A DNA stretch of 64,000 nucleotides from Brugia malayi (GCF_000002995.4 NW_025062476.1:13164501-13228500), one strand, 5' to 3'; counted from the stretch's first letter, positions 1 to 13,600 are shown. Translations and numbers: made by a program. The notes: a model not told the origin generated them from the letters alone.

Positions 1-731
1 ATTTTACTACTACTGTTATTGCTACTGATATAATTATTTTATCAGTAATAATAAAGTAATTTGTAAATTAACCATACAATCCAGGGTTACTATTTATTTG
101 TAACCTTTAATTAATTTTTTAATATATGCTCTGATCGATATTTGCATATCATTGCTTTTCTTCTTTTCTTTTCTTTTCCTTTTTTTTTTCCCTCTCTCTC
201 CCTCTCTCTTTCTTTTATCAAATAAGGAAAGATCAAAATTTTCGAAATTTCTATTTCATCATTTTGACAGGATCTACCATATTTTACGGAACATTCCATA
301 CCATTATTACTATTATTAATTATTATTATTATTATTATTCCTATTACTGTTACTGTTATTATTACTCTTTTTTTTTTGGTATTCTATTATCAATAAACTA
401 ATTTCTACAATCTAATAACTATTATTATTATTATTATCAATTATTATTCCAAAAACAAAAAAAAGAGAAAAACGGAAAGGAAAATTTTGAATTAAAACAC
501 CGGATACGCAATTATTTCATATACAAAATATATATTCCTGAATTTTTGGACAACAGAAAAAAAAAACGGAGAAAAGTGAAAAAAAGCAAAAAAAAAAAAA
601 AAAAAAAAGCTTTGGATCTCTTTGAATTTTATAATCACTTAAAAATTCGCTTATCACTATAATATCAATTTTACTAATTGCTATACAATATAACAAATAC
701 ATCAAAACGTTACCGTCTTGCATCATATCAG
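1..731. other. 5' flank of the PTB exon; no gene seen
   Basis: AT-rich low-complexity sequence with CT-rich (about 160-215) and TTA/ATT repeats. I find no RRM1-like coding sequence on the + strand. It is most likely an intron of the PTB gene. Confidence 0.5.
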
Positions 732-1801
732 CTCCAACATTATCAACGGTAACACTGTTTCCACATACCGTTGCTACAACATTTGATAATTTAAATCAAT
801 CCCAGAATTTTCTCAATCCTTCAGCATTTTATCCGTTATCAGGATATACAACAACAACAGCAACAACTACTGCTACTACTACGTTTGCTACTACAATAAC
901 AACAACAGCAACAACAACAACATTAATTCCAATTGGTGAAGCACAAACTGTATTTTTAACTCATCCTAATACAAATATTTCTACTCCTAGAACTTATTAT
1001 CATCAACAATATTCAAATTTTCAACCTTCTGCTACAGCTGCTGTAGCAGCCACCGCTACCTTTCTTTCTGGTAATATTCTAAAGAATACAACAATTACTG
1101 GTATACCATTTAATACCACTAATAAACGTAAATCATCAACAATTTACGGTAATATATCAGATAATAATAGTAATAATAATACTAAATTATATCGTGGCAA
1201 TCATTTTACTACTACTATCTCTGAATCACTATCATCATCATCATCATTATCATTAGCATCATCAACGATACCAGTAAATTCGAAGAAAACGTGTCTAAAA
1301 CTTGATCAGAACACATTTTCCGGTATTGTATCGGAAATTACACCAACAGCAGCACATTCATTTGCAGCTACATGTATGGCTGCATCACCTATAAGACCGA
1401 TAATTGGTCAACAACAACAACAGCAACAACATTCACCACAACAACAATTTATAATTGCTTCTGATATCAGTAATCGTCATCAGTGTCGTAATCATCATCA
1501 TCATCATCATCATAATCATCATCAACATAATCATCCTCATTCAATATTAGCAAAAAATCAACATCATCATCATCAGCAACAACAACAACAACAACAACAA
1601 CATCGTCATTTAAATATTAACGAACAATCATCACGTATTGCTGTCATATCATCATCATCATCATCGTCAACTGCATTTAATCTACACGAACCTACCACAT
1701 ACAATAACAGACGACAACATTCATCTATGGATCAGATGCGACATTCGCAACAATCACAAACACAGCAATCACAGTCGCAACAAGATTCGCAAGAACAAAT
1801 G
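732..1801 (+). other. Low-complexity Thr/Ser/Gln/His-rich coding exon of the PTB gene
   Basis: A 1,070-nt open exon encoding about 356 residues with no recognisable fold. It runs from a Thr/Ala-rich part (about 840-930) through Asn/Ser stretches to alternating poly-Gln and poly-His tracts (about 1411-1600), then Ser and Gln/Ser runs up to a donor (ATG|GTATCC) at 1801/1802. It joins in phase 0 to the RRM2 exon at 2684. It occupies the place of the short RRM1-RRM2 linker of vertebrate PTB, or is the N-terminus if RRM1 is missing. The CAA/CAT repeats may vary in length between individuals. Confidence 0.7.
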
Positions 1802-4800
1802 GTATCCTACTGGATATACCATTGTATCAATAATATATTTAATAATATTCAATTTATACTATTATATTATTCGTATGAAAATTTCTCAATTCAAAAAAAA
1901 AACATTTCATTTCGTCTTTTTTTTTTTTTCTATCCTAGAATTTAGAATTTTATTTGATATAAATAAAAATTTGAAATTTTTTAGTAACATACTTCATCAT
2001 TCATTCAAAATAAGAATTTTTGTGATCATATTTGATTTATAGCAATTAATTGATTGAATAAATTCTAGCATATAGTTAATTAGTTTAATTTATTAATAAT
2101 ATTTATTCCATTTAAATGTAAGAATTTAACCAGTTGATTTAAATCATAATTTAAAATAATTGATTCATTAATATTAAAAAAAATTTTCATTTCATTTAAA
2201 AATGATATTTATTGGATGATAAGAAAATAATTTTGCTAATAAATGAAAAATTGATTATTTAATTTGAAATGATAAGAATATATATGTGTGTTTCTTCTAT
2301 ATCTCTGTCTATGTTTAACATCATCAACTGAATTTCTAGTTGTAAATTGTCATATTTTCATCATCATCATTTTTTTTTTTTAAATCTAATTTAAAAATTC
2401 ACATATTCATATTATTATCATTTGATAATGATAATATTAATTATCAAATACAGCAAATATTCAATTAAATGAAATGCAAAAACAATAGTTTTATTTTTTG
2501 GAATAATTAAAAATAAAACCTTTTTTAAAAAAAAAAAAAAAAATTCTAAATCATTTTTTACATTTATCAATAAATATCAGAAGGCATAGTTTTTTTTTTT
2601 TTTTTCTTTTTTAAATTAAATAGGATTTGATGAAATGTAATAAAAAAAAATAAATTTAATTGAATTTTTTTTTTTTTTTTCAGGCATCAAATTTGTTAGT
2701 TTTGGGTAATGGTTCAACAGCCACCGGTACAGCAGCAATTAGCGCTTCCGCATTGGACATTTCAGCATGCACACAGCAACAACCAAATTCAGTGTTGCGT
2801 GTTATCATCGAGAATATGCTTTATCCGGTAACTCTCGACGTGCTGCATCAGATATTTTCCAGATATGGCAAAGTTCTTCGAATTATTACATTTAATAAAA
2901 ATAGTTAGATTTTTTTTTTCTTTCTTTTTATCCTCATAAATACATATATTTTTTTTATTAATACATCAATATAAATTAATTAGGTATAATTTTTATTTTT
3001 TAAATTATTTTCAAAAAATTTTTTTCAAAGTTTACATCAGTATAAATTAGGTATGGTCTTCTTTTTTGAATTATTTTTAAAAAAAAAAATTTTCCTTTAA
3101 ACTTTACATTAATATAAATTAGGTGTAGTTTCTTTTTTGAATTATTTTTTAAAAATTTTTTTTAAATTTTATATCAATATAAATTAGATGTAATCTTTTT
3201 TTTTTTTTTTTTTAAATTATTTTTTAAATAAAAGATTTCTTTTTTTCTTTTTTTTTTTGGTAACATTTATTGACTTTATTACCTTTTTTTTTTATTACTT
3301 TAATTAAGTAAAATATAATATGGACAATAGCGCTAGAATAAATATTTCATAAACATTCAAAATTAATGTATTTCTTATCAAATAAATTGGCACAGCTGCA
3401 CATATCGGTTTTAGCTATAGCAAATTAGCCTTAACTAATTATTTCTTCTAAATTTTTACAACTGGCTAAGCTATTGATAGGATTAAAATATCTCTGACAT
3501 ATTCAGAAATGAATTTTGAAATGCAAAATATAAAGATGATAACAAATAAAATAATTAATTATTTAATTATACAATTTAGAAAGTTTTTAAAATAATATAA
3601 CAAAATTATTGAAGAATTAACTAAATTTCATTCTATCAATATAATTTTATGAAAATATGTTTCATTAAAAAAAAAAACTCATTAAAAAAAAAAAGAGAAA
3701 TAATTCAATAATTTATATTAGTTTAATTAAATGATTTAAATTGAATCAAATGAATAAATTAATTTTATTGGCGCAAATATTCTTTTTTTTTTTTTATTTA
3801 ACTGAATTTTTTCATTCTTTTTTCTTTTTTCAAATTCTATTTTAGATACATTTCAAGCATTGGTGCAACTTAGTGAAGCTAATAGCGCCCAATTAGCGCG
3901 ACAATCATTAGATGGTCAAAATGTTTACAATGGATGTTGTTGTCTTCGTATTGATTATAGCAAACTTGCAACACTTAATGTGAAATATAATAATGATAAA
4001 AGTCGAGATTATACCAATCCAAATTTACCATCCGGTGAATTAACTCTTGAACAACAGCTTAGTCTTGGTTGGTTTGTTTGTTTGTTTGTTCTTATTTGCT
4101 ATCAAAATTACAATTTATAAATATAACAAATTAGGACGATGAAACTTGACAAAAATTAATTACAATCAATTTCTTTCATAATTAATCTCTGAAAAGTTCA
4201 TCTTCAATAAGTTCAAATTTGATCGAAAATTAATAAACTCTTAACAAATGATTGGTAATTCATTATTTTAACACATTTATAGTATGTAAATGATTATTTT
4301 ACTGGCGTAAAACATTGTAAAACCGTCAAAAATTTATGTATTAAAAAGAAAAAAAAAGATAATAATAAACATATAATTAAAGGTTTAAAATTTGTTTTCT
4401 TTTTTTTTTTTTTTTTTTATAGGTAAGCAATTTTACTTATTTGATTTTATAAAAAAGAAAAGAAATTTTTGTTATTTTCAAATTTCTCTCTATGCAATCC
4501 TTGAAAGTTATTTCTTTTTATAATTTTTTTTTTTTTTTTTAACAATAATTTTACAATTATTATTTTTAAATATTTTTTTTTTTTTTTTTTTTATAGTATC
4601 AGCGGCAACAGGTGGACAAATGGGTCCAACAATTGCATCACTTGTGCAATCACCGTTTGCTTTTCCATTTGGTGCAACAAATCCGCAGTATGCTTTTCAG
4701 CAGCAAGCTGCGGCATTTCCGCAAGCTGGTATATTTTTAAGAAAAAAAAAATTGTACTTTTAATTTTTTTTTTTTTAATTTTCTCTTTCTTTTTTTTTTT

Positions 4801-7800
4801 CAGTATAAATTTGAAAGAAATTTTATAGATGCCTTAGCATCACCAACCGGAATTTCGCCATTTCTTACTGGTTTAACAACAACACTTGCATCCGGTGCAA
4901 CAAGTCCGGTAACAGCTAATGCAGCAATGATTAATGCTACCGCAGCGGCACTTCGTTTTCCACATGTCAATGTTTTAAATATGTCATCCGTTGTACTTGT
5001 CTCCAATCTAAATGAAAATGTTAGTAACATCTTATTTCTAATATTCATTTTTTTTTGTTAATTTATTCAATTTAAATTTTTTTTTTCTTTTTTTTTTTTT
5101 TTTTGCTCTATGCTTTATATATTATTTATTTATTTGCCTCATTTTAATGAATTTCTTACGACTTTCATAATAATTTTCCATTTCTTTTTGTTTTAACAAA
5201 AATATTAAACACAAATTATAACAATTTTTTTTTTAAAAAGTTAATTCAAGTTTAATCAATTATTATATTTTAAAAAAGAAGAATAATATAGTATCTATTT
5301 TTTTTTATATCAAAATTTTTTTTTTTTTTGTTTTTAATAAATAAATCATTAATTAATTTTTTTTTTCAAACTTTTTGTCCTTTTTTTTCTTTTTTTTGAT
5401 TTATTTTTCCTTTCTTTTTTTTTTTTTTTAAATTTATTGCTCTAAACTATCCTACTTTTTGTTTTCCCTATAAAATAAACATTATTATCAATTTTTTTTT
5501 CCCCTTACTTTCTAGTTAATTTTTTTTTTTTTTAATTTTAATTTTTTAAATTTTTCTATTCACACATTAAATAGAAGGAGACAAGGTGACACAGTGACAC
5601 ACACACACACACATACACACTATCTCTGTCCTATTTTCAGAAGGTCACGCCAGATGCTCTCTTCACTCTTTTCGGTACGTATTGCTTGTTTCTCTTTCCT
5701 ACTTTTTTTTTCTTTTTTTTTTTTTTTTCATTTTAAAAATTTAAATAACATTTAAAATACATATATAATTTGAGGAATTATACTAAACAATGCAAAATTA
5801 ATTAGATATATTTGATTGATTGTTAAAAAAATTTTTTTTTATTAGCTTTTTTAATGTATTATATTTCATTGCTTAAATAAATTAATAAAATTATATTTTA
5901 AAATTATATTTATATTTCAGGATCTGTTAGCTTTATCATTTTCAATTAAAAATATAATATATCTAATCTATTCACTTAAATGCTAATGAAATATTATTTA
6001 TTGTAAAACTTTTTGTAATAATTTTATAGCAAAAAAAAAAAAAAAGAAAAAACTAAAAATTAAAAATGGAAGAGAAAAGAAATAAATTTCAAGAAATAAT
6101 TTAATTTAAAGAATTGTTTAAAAAGAAAAAAAAAAAAAAAGAAAACGAGAGAGAGAGAGAGAGGAGAAAAATTCTAATTTTTAGTATAAATGCAGAAAAG
6201 AAAAATGCATAAAATGGTTAAAATTGTTTTTTTTTTTTTTTTTTTTTAAATTAAGATTTAAACTTTCAGAATTTTTTTTTTCTTATCCCTTTCTATCCTG
6301 TTTCTCTTTCTCTCCCTCTCTCCCTCCCTCTCTCTCTCTCTCTCTTTCTCCCCTTCTTTAACCATTATTCCTTTTTATTAAAATTTTTTTTTTTTTTTTG
6401 AATTATTAAACAAAATGCTACACAGATCCTGAATTATTATTACACTATCAAAAAAAAAACATACATATTAGCAATGTAAAATTAAAATTTTTTTTTTTTT
6501 TTTTAAAAATGAAAACTTCAAAAAAAAAAAAAGGAAAGCAAAAACTTTTTTCTTTAAAAATATGCTTACTATCATTTTCTATATTCTAATTTCCCCTTTT
6601 TTTTTTCTCTCTTTTAATCCTATCAAACAAAAATGTAAATAAAATTAAGCCAATTTTTTTAAAACTTTCATAAATTACCAAAAAACAAAAAAACTTTTCA
6701 CTTTTTTCTTTTTTCTTTTTTTCCATTTCTTTATGTTTCATTGATAGATAAATGCTAATTACTTTTCAAATAGCGCCAAAAAAATTTTTTCCCTTTTTTT
6801 CTTTTTTTTTTTTTTACTTTCTTTTTGTAATTATAGCAAAATACTATTGCTTTGTTCAACATTTTTTTTTTTTTTATATTTTATTAAATTTCAACAAAAA
6901 AAGAAAAAAAAAATGAAAAAAAAGTTATTGATAAAAAAAAAAGAGAGAGAGAGAGAAAAAAAAGAATTTTAATTTTTTTTTTTTTTAAATTTTGAAACTA
7001 AATTGAAATTCATGCAATCGCTTCTTTTTTTTTTTTTTTTTTTTGATCATTTTATTATTATCAAAATATTTATTATTAATGTAAACAAACTCTCAGTACT
7101 CCTTTCAAATGATATATATATTTAATATAGAAATTAAAAACTTTTTTATTCTAAATTTTTTGCATTTTTTTTTTTTTAAATTTTTGTTACTTTTTTTTTC
7201 TTTCTTTTTCTTACACATGAATGAATATTAATAAATAAAAAAGTTTTTTTTTTTTGAAAAAAACAAAATTTGAAATTATTTGTTGATAAAAGATATTTGT
7301 TTGTTTGTTTGTTTTTTCCTTTTTATTTATTTTCAGGTGTATATGGTGATGTACATCGAGTTAAAATTCTTTTCAATAAGAAAGATAATGCATTAATACA
7401 ATATGCTGAACCACAACAAGCACAACTTGGTTTATTTTTTCATTTTTTACTCTTTTTTTGTTGTTAAAAATTTTAAATCTTTATTTTTAATTACTGTTTA
7501 ATAGGAATTATAATATAATGTAACCTGAAATTGAATTATCATCAATAATTTAAATTACTATTAATAGAAATTGATCGTAAATTTAATTTGAATTATCATC
7601 AATAATTTTTATTTTATTTAATGATAAAATCAACGATTTGAGGCATTTCTCTTTCCCTTCTTTTTAGTCTTTGTTTGAAAATAATTCCAATTTAAGAACA
7701 AAAAAAAAAAAACTTTTTTTTTCCTTTTATTTTATAGTTAAATTGATTTGACACATAAATTTACCATTGTATGCTTACTTTTTCATTCTAAAATTAGTCA

Positions 7801-10635
7801 TTCGTTTGTCAACAATTATTTATTTATTTATTTTTTTTTTTCTGATTCTGTTTTTATATTCGATTGTTTTCTTTTATTATTATTAATTATTATTACTATT
7901 ATTGTCCTTTTTTTTTTTTTTTTTCGTTTTATAGGAATTATTACTTATAAATTTTAAAAAAAGAAAAAAAAAAATTTTTGAAAAGGATGAAGTAATTACC
8001 CATAATTTTTCCACAATTTAAAATATCTTCCATCTTTCCTCTTCTATTATCATTAGCTATAATCAATCATTCTATTAAATATTCCTCTACAACTAATATT
8101 GCTGCAATGTGAAGGAATATTTTTTTTACGTATGCGCAAATAATATGCGCAAAAGTCGCAGTATATTTTAGATTCAAATAGATATGAAAATTTTTTTTTT
8201 TTTATCAATTCTATCCCTCGGTTCACTTTTCTCTCTCTCCCTCTTCCTCTCTGTCCCTCTGAATCCTTTTTTCTCTCTTTGAAATACATTTTTTGGATTA
8301 TTTTATTCTCCTTTCACTCCCTCCTTCTCCCTTTCTCTCTCTCTCTCTCTTATCAAATTAAAATAATCATTCAATTCCGTCAATAATATTAATGAAATTC
8401 TGAAAGTTATGTAGAATTTTTTTTTGCGGAAAAATGAAAAAATGAAACAAAAAATTTTTTTTTTAAATATAAATTTTGCTTTTTTCTCTCTCATCTTTTA
8501 TATTTCAAAAATTTTTTTTTTTCTTTTCTATTTATGAAGAAAAAAAAAAGAAAGAAAATGATTTTTTGTAATTTTTAAAAGTTACTTAAAAATTATTCAT
8601 TCTTTTTCAACTATTCCAATCATAATCTAACTTCAAAACTGATATTATATATTCAAAAATAGTCCTAATCACTTATCTTTATTCAAATTTAAAAAAAAAA
8701 TTTTTTTATAATTAGCAAAGAGCGAAAGTATCATTAGATTTACTTTTTTTCATTAGATTAAGTTTTAATATTTCATTAGAAAACATTGTAACACTTTAAG
8801 TTTTGATATCAAATTAAAAAGAAAAAAAATGATATTTAATTTGTGATTTCAAACTTTAATATTTGATTTTTAATCCCAAAAAAAAAAAAAAACAACGCCA
8901 AATTTGTAGTTTTAAATTTTTTTTTTTTTTTTTAAAGAATTAAATTATGATACCAATTTAAAATTTTAGTATCAAATTAATTCAAATTAATTTTTTCAGC
9001 TATTCAACATCTCGATAAAGTCCGCTGGCATGATAAGCAAATACGTGTTGCAACATCAAAACATAGTAATGTTCAAATGCCAAAAGAAGGTAATTACGTG
9101 TTCGTATGCGTTTACGTGTACGTACGTACGTGTGTGTGTGTGCACATTTGAATATATACGTGTACTGAATGTTATTTTTGTAAACTTCTAAATTGTTTAT
9201 TTATATCAATTATTTAAAAAAAAAAAAAAAAAGAAAGTCTATTGATGTGACACGATGTCATTGCAGGAATTTATTCAAGAAATTGATTTTTTAATTTTAT
9301 CCTTAATATTTGTCCAAAAAAGAAAAAAAAAAAAAACAAAGAAAAATAAATGAAAGAATCAAAAAAGGCAAAATAAAAAATCTTTCATTTCATCTTTCCT
9401 TTCACCCTCTCTCTCTCTCTCTGTGTTTTAAAAAAAAAATGAACTCAAAAGAAATTTATAAAATTATTCTAGAAAAAGAAAAAAAACACTTATTTAAAGA
9501 AAAAACTGTTTGAAAAAGAAAAAAAATAATTTTAATTAATGAAAAGTTTTTTTTTTTTTTTGAATAAATTTTTTAAAGAATAACTCATTTTTTTTTTTTT
9601 TTTTTTTTCAGGAATAACCGATTACAAAATAAAAAAAGAAAAAAAAAAAAACATAATTATGCATAATTAAATAATTATTTTTGAGGACAACCGGATGCTG
9701 GCTTAACACGTGATTACTCTCAATCATCATTACATCGTTTCAAGAAACCTGGTAGCAAAAATTATTTAAATATTTATCCGCCAAGTTCAACACTTCATCT
9801 TTCAAATATTCCACCAAATATTACGGAGGAATTTCTTACAAATGCTTTTGAACAACATGGCTATATCCCTAAAGGCTTTAAATTTTTCCCGTTTGTTTTT
9901 ATTATTATTATTATTATTAATTTCCTATTAATTAATTTCTTATTAATTTTTACTATTATTCATATTAATTAATTTTTTATTAGTCAAATTATTGTTAACT
10001 TTTATTGTTCTTATTAATTAATTTCTCATTAATTTTTATTATTATTCATGTTAATTAATTTCTTACTAATTGAATTATTGTTAATTTTTTTATTATTCAT
10101 ATCAATTAATTTCTTGTTAATTTTTATTATTTATTTTAATATTGATATTTTTTAATAAAACCATCGATTATATCTAATCTAATGGAAAATTTTTGAAACA
10201 TTTTAATTAAATTTGAATAAAATTTTGCATTTTTTTTTTTTCTTATTTTTTGTAATAATTTCATTTTACAATAATGCATTTTTTTTTTCTTATTTTTACA
10301 ATAATTTCAAATGTGAAATTAATTGATTATAATAAATATGAAATAAAATGAAATAAATATAAAATAAAAAATATAAATATGAAAAGAAAAAAAAAAATAA
10401 AACATAATTTATAATAAGTATGAAATGAAATAAAAAAAAAAAAATAAATTTTATGCAAATTTTTTTTTTTTTTTTTTTTTTTTATTTTTTATTTTTTTTT
10501 AGAAAGGATCATAAAATGGCTTTGCTACAATTAAACGATGTGGAAACAGCGATTAATGCACTAATCGAAATGCATAATTTTAAACTAGCCGAAAATGCAC
10601 ATCTTCGGGTATCATTCTCAAAAAGTGGTATATGA
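732..10635 (+). CDS. ptb-1: Polypyrimidine tract-binding protein (hnRNP I / PTB), 5'-partial
   Basis: RNA-binding splicing regulator that binds CU-rich RNA in the nucleus. Exons: 732-1801, 2684-2903, 3846-4067, 4597-4728, 4829-5019, 5641-5674, 7337-7429, 9000-9089, 9686-9890, 10503-10635. Phases agree at every junction, giving 795 visible residues to TGA. RRM2 starts at [20 protein letters not shown] and ends near [23 protein letters not shown]3 starts at [20 protein letters not shown] and continues through [20 protein letters not shown]. The linker [20 protein letters not shown] leads into RRM4, which ends [10 protein letters not shown]. All match animal PTB closely. RRM1 is not in the window and is presumably upstream. 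The first exon is open from 626 with no in-frame ATG before 1376; the only AG in that stretch is at 730-731, so it is taken as an internal exon. AATAAA lies at 10919-10924. Confidence 0.93.
2941..3240 (+). repeat. Degenerate tandem repeat, about 60-65 bp, about 4 copies
   Basis: Repeated ATCAATATAAATTAGGT followed by a T-run and AAATTATTTT, in the PTB intron between the two halves of RRM2. Copies differ mainly in homopolymer length. Confidence 0.6.
5641..5674 (+). other. 34-nt microexon opening RRM3 of PTB
   Basis: Encodes [11 protein letters not shown] plus the first base of a Gly codon. The acceptor is CTATTTTCAG, preceded by a short CA repeat and CTATCTCTGTCC; the donor GTACGT is followed by TTTCTCTTTCC. 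The exon length is 3n+1, so skipping it shifts the frame. Splicing 5019 directly to 7337 gives a stop at 7394-7396, upstream of four further junctions. Vertebrate PTBP1 exon 11 and PTBP2 exon 10 are also 34 nt, lie at the same point in RRM3 and mediate autoregulation through decay of the skipped mRNA. Confidence 0.85.
6298..6353 (+). repeat. CU-rich tract downstream of the PTB microexon
   Basis: Dense CTCTCT/CCCTC/TTTCTC run in the intron 5675-7336, on the transcribed strand. It is of the type PTB itself binds (UCUU, CUCUCU). Long U runs and further UC stretches lie on both sides of the exon. Confidence 0.6.
9895..10150 (+). repeat. Degenerate ATTAATT/TATTATT intronic repeat in PTB
   Basis: Several imperfect copies of TTAATTAATTTCTTATTAATTTTTATTATTATTCAT-like sequence in the intron before the last exon. 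No other feature seen there. Confidence 0.45.
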
Positions 10636-13600
10636 AAAAGTAAACAAATTAATCTTTTCTTTCTTTTTAATTATTATCATTTTTGTAATTGGCATAAAAT
10701 TAATTTCGTTTTGTTATCAGTGAAAGATAAGCATTTTATCATTTATTGTTTTTTTTTTTTGATTTTTGTTATTTAAAAAAGAAAAAAAAAAGAAAATTTT
10801 ATCATTTTTCTGTTTATTTTTTGCAATGTACCCAACGTTTCCCTTTTTTTTCTTCTCTCTCTCTCTCTCTCTCTTTTGTCCTCCTTCCCTTTTATTTATT
10901 TATTTATTTATTTTTTGAAATAAAAAATATTTTCTTTTTTGATAAATATTGATTTTAAAAAAATGAAAAAAGATGATAGATGAACTGATGAAAATATATT
11001 TAATGAAATTATTTGATTTAATTTAATTTTTTTCACTTTGTTTTCATTTTTTCTTTCTTTCTCTTAAAATTATCATCAAAATTTCTCTCTCTCTCTCTTT
11101 TTTTTTCAATTTTATTTTGTATTCATCTAAACTATTAATTGAATTTATCATAGAAATTATCATTTGGAATTTATTATCATTTATCAAAATGTATCGGAAT
11201 GTCCTTTTTATGATGACCAATTTTAAATTTTTGTTTTTTTTTTTCTTTTTATTTTTTTTTTTATTCATGTTTTTTTACATATTAATTTGATAAAAAAAAA
11301 ACAAAAAAAAAAAAAAACAAAAAAACAAAAACAAAAAAAAGAAGAGAAATGCAATTCCAATATTAAATAATTAATTCCTAATATTCCGATTTACAATTTT
11401 GTTTTTTTTTTTTCTTCGTCATTTTTCTAAATTTTTATTTACATTTATTTATAAATAATAAAATGGATAATATACATTTTGAAATTTCATCGAATTTGTT
11501 TTTTCTTAATCAACTAAATTTGCATATTTAATAGAATATTTTAAGACAAAAAAAAAAAAAAAATTTACAATTAAATTTAAATGAAAAAAAAAAAAAAATA
11601 TTTGATGCAAATTCAATCTTATTTAACATTACGTGAAATGTTTCAGCGTAAATAAAATTGCATTATTATTTCATTTTGGTTTGTCATTGATACATTTTTA
11701 TGATATCATTAACCCACGTCAATAATAAATAAAATTGCTACTGCTAAAAAAATTTAATTTTCTTTCAATTCCAATTTTTTTTTTTTTAAAAAAAAAATTA
11801 CGTTATGAAATGTAATTAGGATAAATTTAATTTTCTTTCAATTAATTCCAATTTTCTTAAATTATGAAATGTAATTAAGATAAATTCAATTTTTCTTTCA
11901 ATTAATTTCAATTTTTTTTTTTTTTTTGTTTCAATTAATTTTTTCTCTCAATTAATTTCAATTGAATTAAGTTATATATATATTTGAATTAAGTAAAGAA
12001 GTTTTTTTTTTTTAAAATAATCTTTCTTTCTTTCTTTCTTTGTTCTGTTTCATTCATAAACGAAATTAATTTATTCACTGGAATTGAACAAAAATAAATT
12101 GTTAAAATTTTTTAATTAAATTTTCTTTAGTTAAACATTTTAAAAATTTGTTTTTCATCCTTCTAAAACAAAAAAAAATATTCTTTCACACACATACATA
12201 TGTTGTTAAATTTTTGATTATTAAATTTTTTAAAATTATTGAATTTCTTTTTATATTCAAAAAGCATTTGCTATTATCTTCAAAATGAAATTACATGCAG
12301 TTTATTTTAACTTTCTCATTGAACAAAATGAATTCTGTGAAATTTTCAGGCTAATAATCAAACAGAATTTTTCTTTTTAAAAAAATTTTAACCAATAAAA
12401 TATTTGGAAAATTTTTACAATAAAATCTATTTCATTCATTTTCTTTCCAAATAAATAACTATTAGTATTATTATCATCATCAATTATTCGATTATAATTG
12501 ATTTAAAACGAAAAAAAAAAAAAAAAGAAAGCCATTTTCAAATGCCATTTTATGCAAATTAAAAATTCGCTCATTGCATATTTGATGTCATTGAAATTAA
12601 AATAGAAATTGTAATTGACAGATTTGAAATGTGATATTTTATTTTATTTGATCGTCTTTTTTTCACAAAAAAAAAAGAAGTAATTGAATTTGTAATTTTT
12701 GAATTTTTTTTTTTTTCTTTGGTAAAAGGAAAAAAAAAATTTCACTAAATTGAAATTATTTGAAATACACTTATTGCTTTTTTTTTGCGTTCATTCTTTT
12801 TTTTTTATATATTTGTTTTGTATAAATTTAATTTTACAAAAAAAAAAAGAAAAAAAAAAAAAGACAATAGCAAAGATATGGAAATATTTTTTTCTTAATT
12901 TTTTGAGTGAAATTTTTAATATGTTTTTATGCATTTTATATTTCATATTTTAGTATACTGTGTGTTATTTAGTAGCATACTTTTAATTTATTAAAGAAAT
13001 TGTAATATATTTAAAATTAGTAGAACTGATTTCAAAAACAAATTTTAAATTTTTCCGTGATGAAAAACAAAAAAAAAAAAAGAAGGTAAAATTTGTTTTT
13101 CATTTTCAACTTATTATTCAAAGCTGTTCATTTAGATAATCAGAAAAAAAAAATTGTAATTATAAATTTATTTTTTCTTATTGCTTGATTTCCTTTTTTT
13201 TTTTTTTTTTTTTCTAGAAAATACATTCCTTCTAAATGGCATAAATTTCTAAAATATTAATTTCTGCAAATTTTGTTTAAAAAATTGAAATTTAAATTGT
13301 GGAAGATATTTAATTAAATATGAATTTAAATTGTAAGTGAAAATTTAATCAAATTTCCAATTTCAACTAATATATCCTTCAATAATTTTGTTTTTTTTGT
13401 TTTGTTTTCAAGGAAACGAAGGAAAAGTGTTGCAAATGAAAATGATTTAAAAAAGTAGTGGTAGTAAAATTTAATTCATTCGAATAGATCAAATGAAGTA
13501 AAATATTGATGGAAACAAATCATTTTATCAGTTGATCATTTCAATGCGGGTTTATCACTCATTATCACTTTTTTTAGCTTATCATCATTTATTGCTATTT

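Noticed and set aside
10861..10874. CT tracts as candidate polyadenylation or origin signals
   Set aside because: CT/GA microsatellites are scattered all over the window; no specific function can be argued here.
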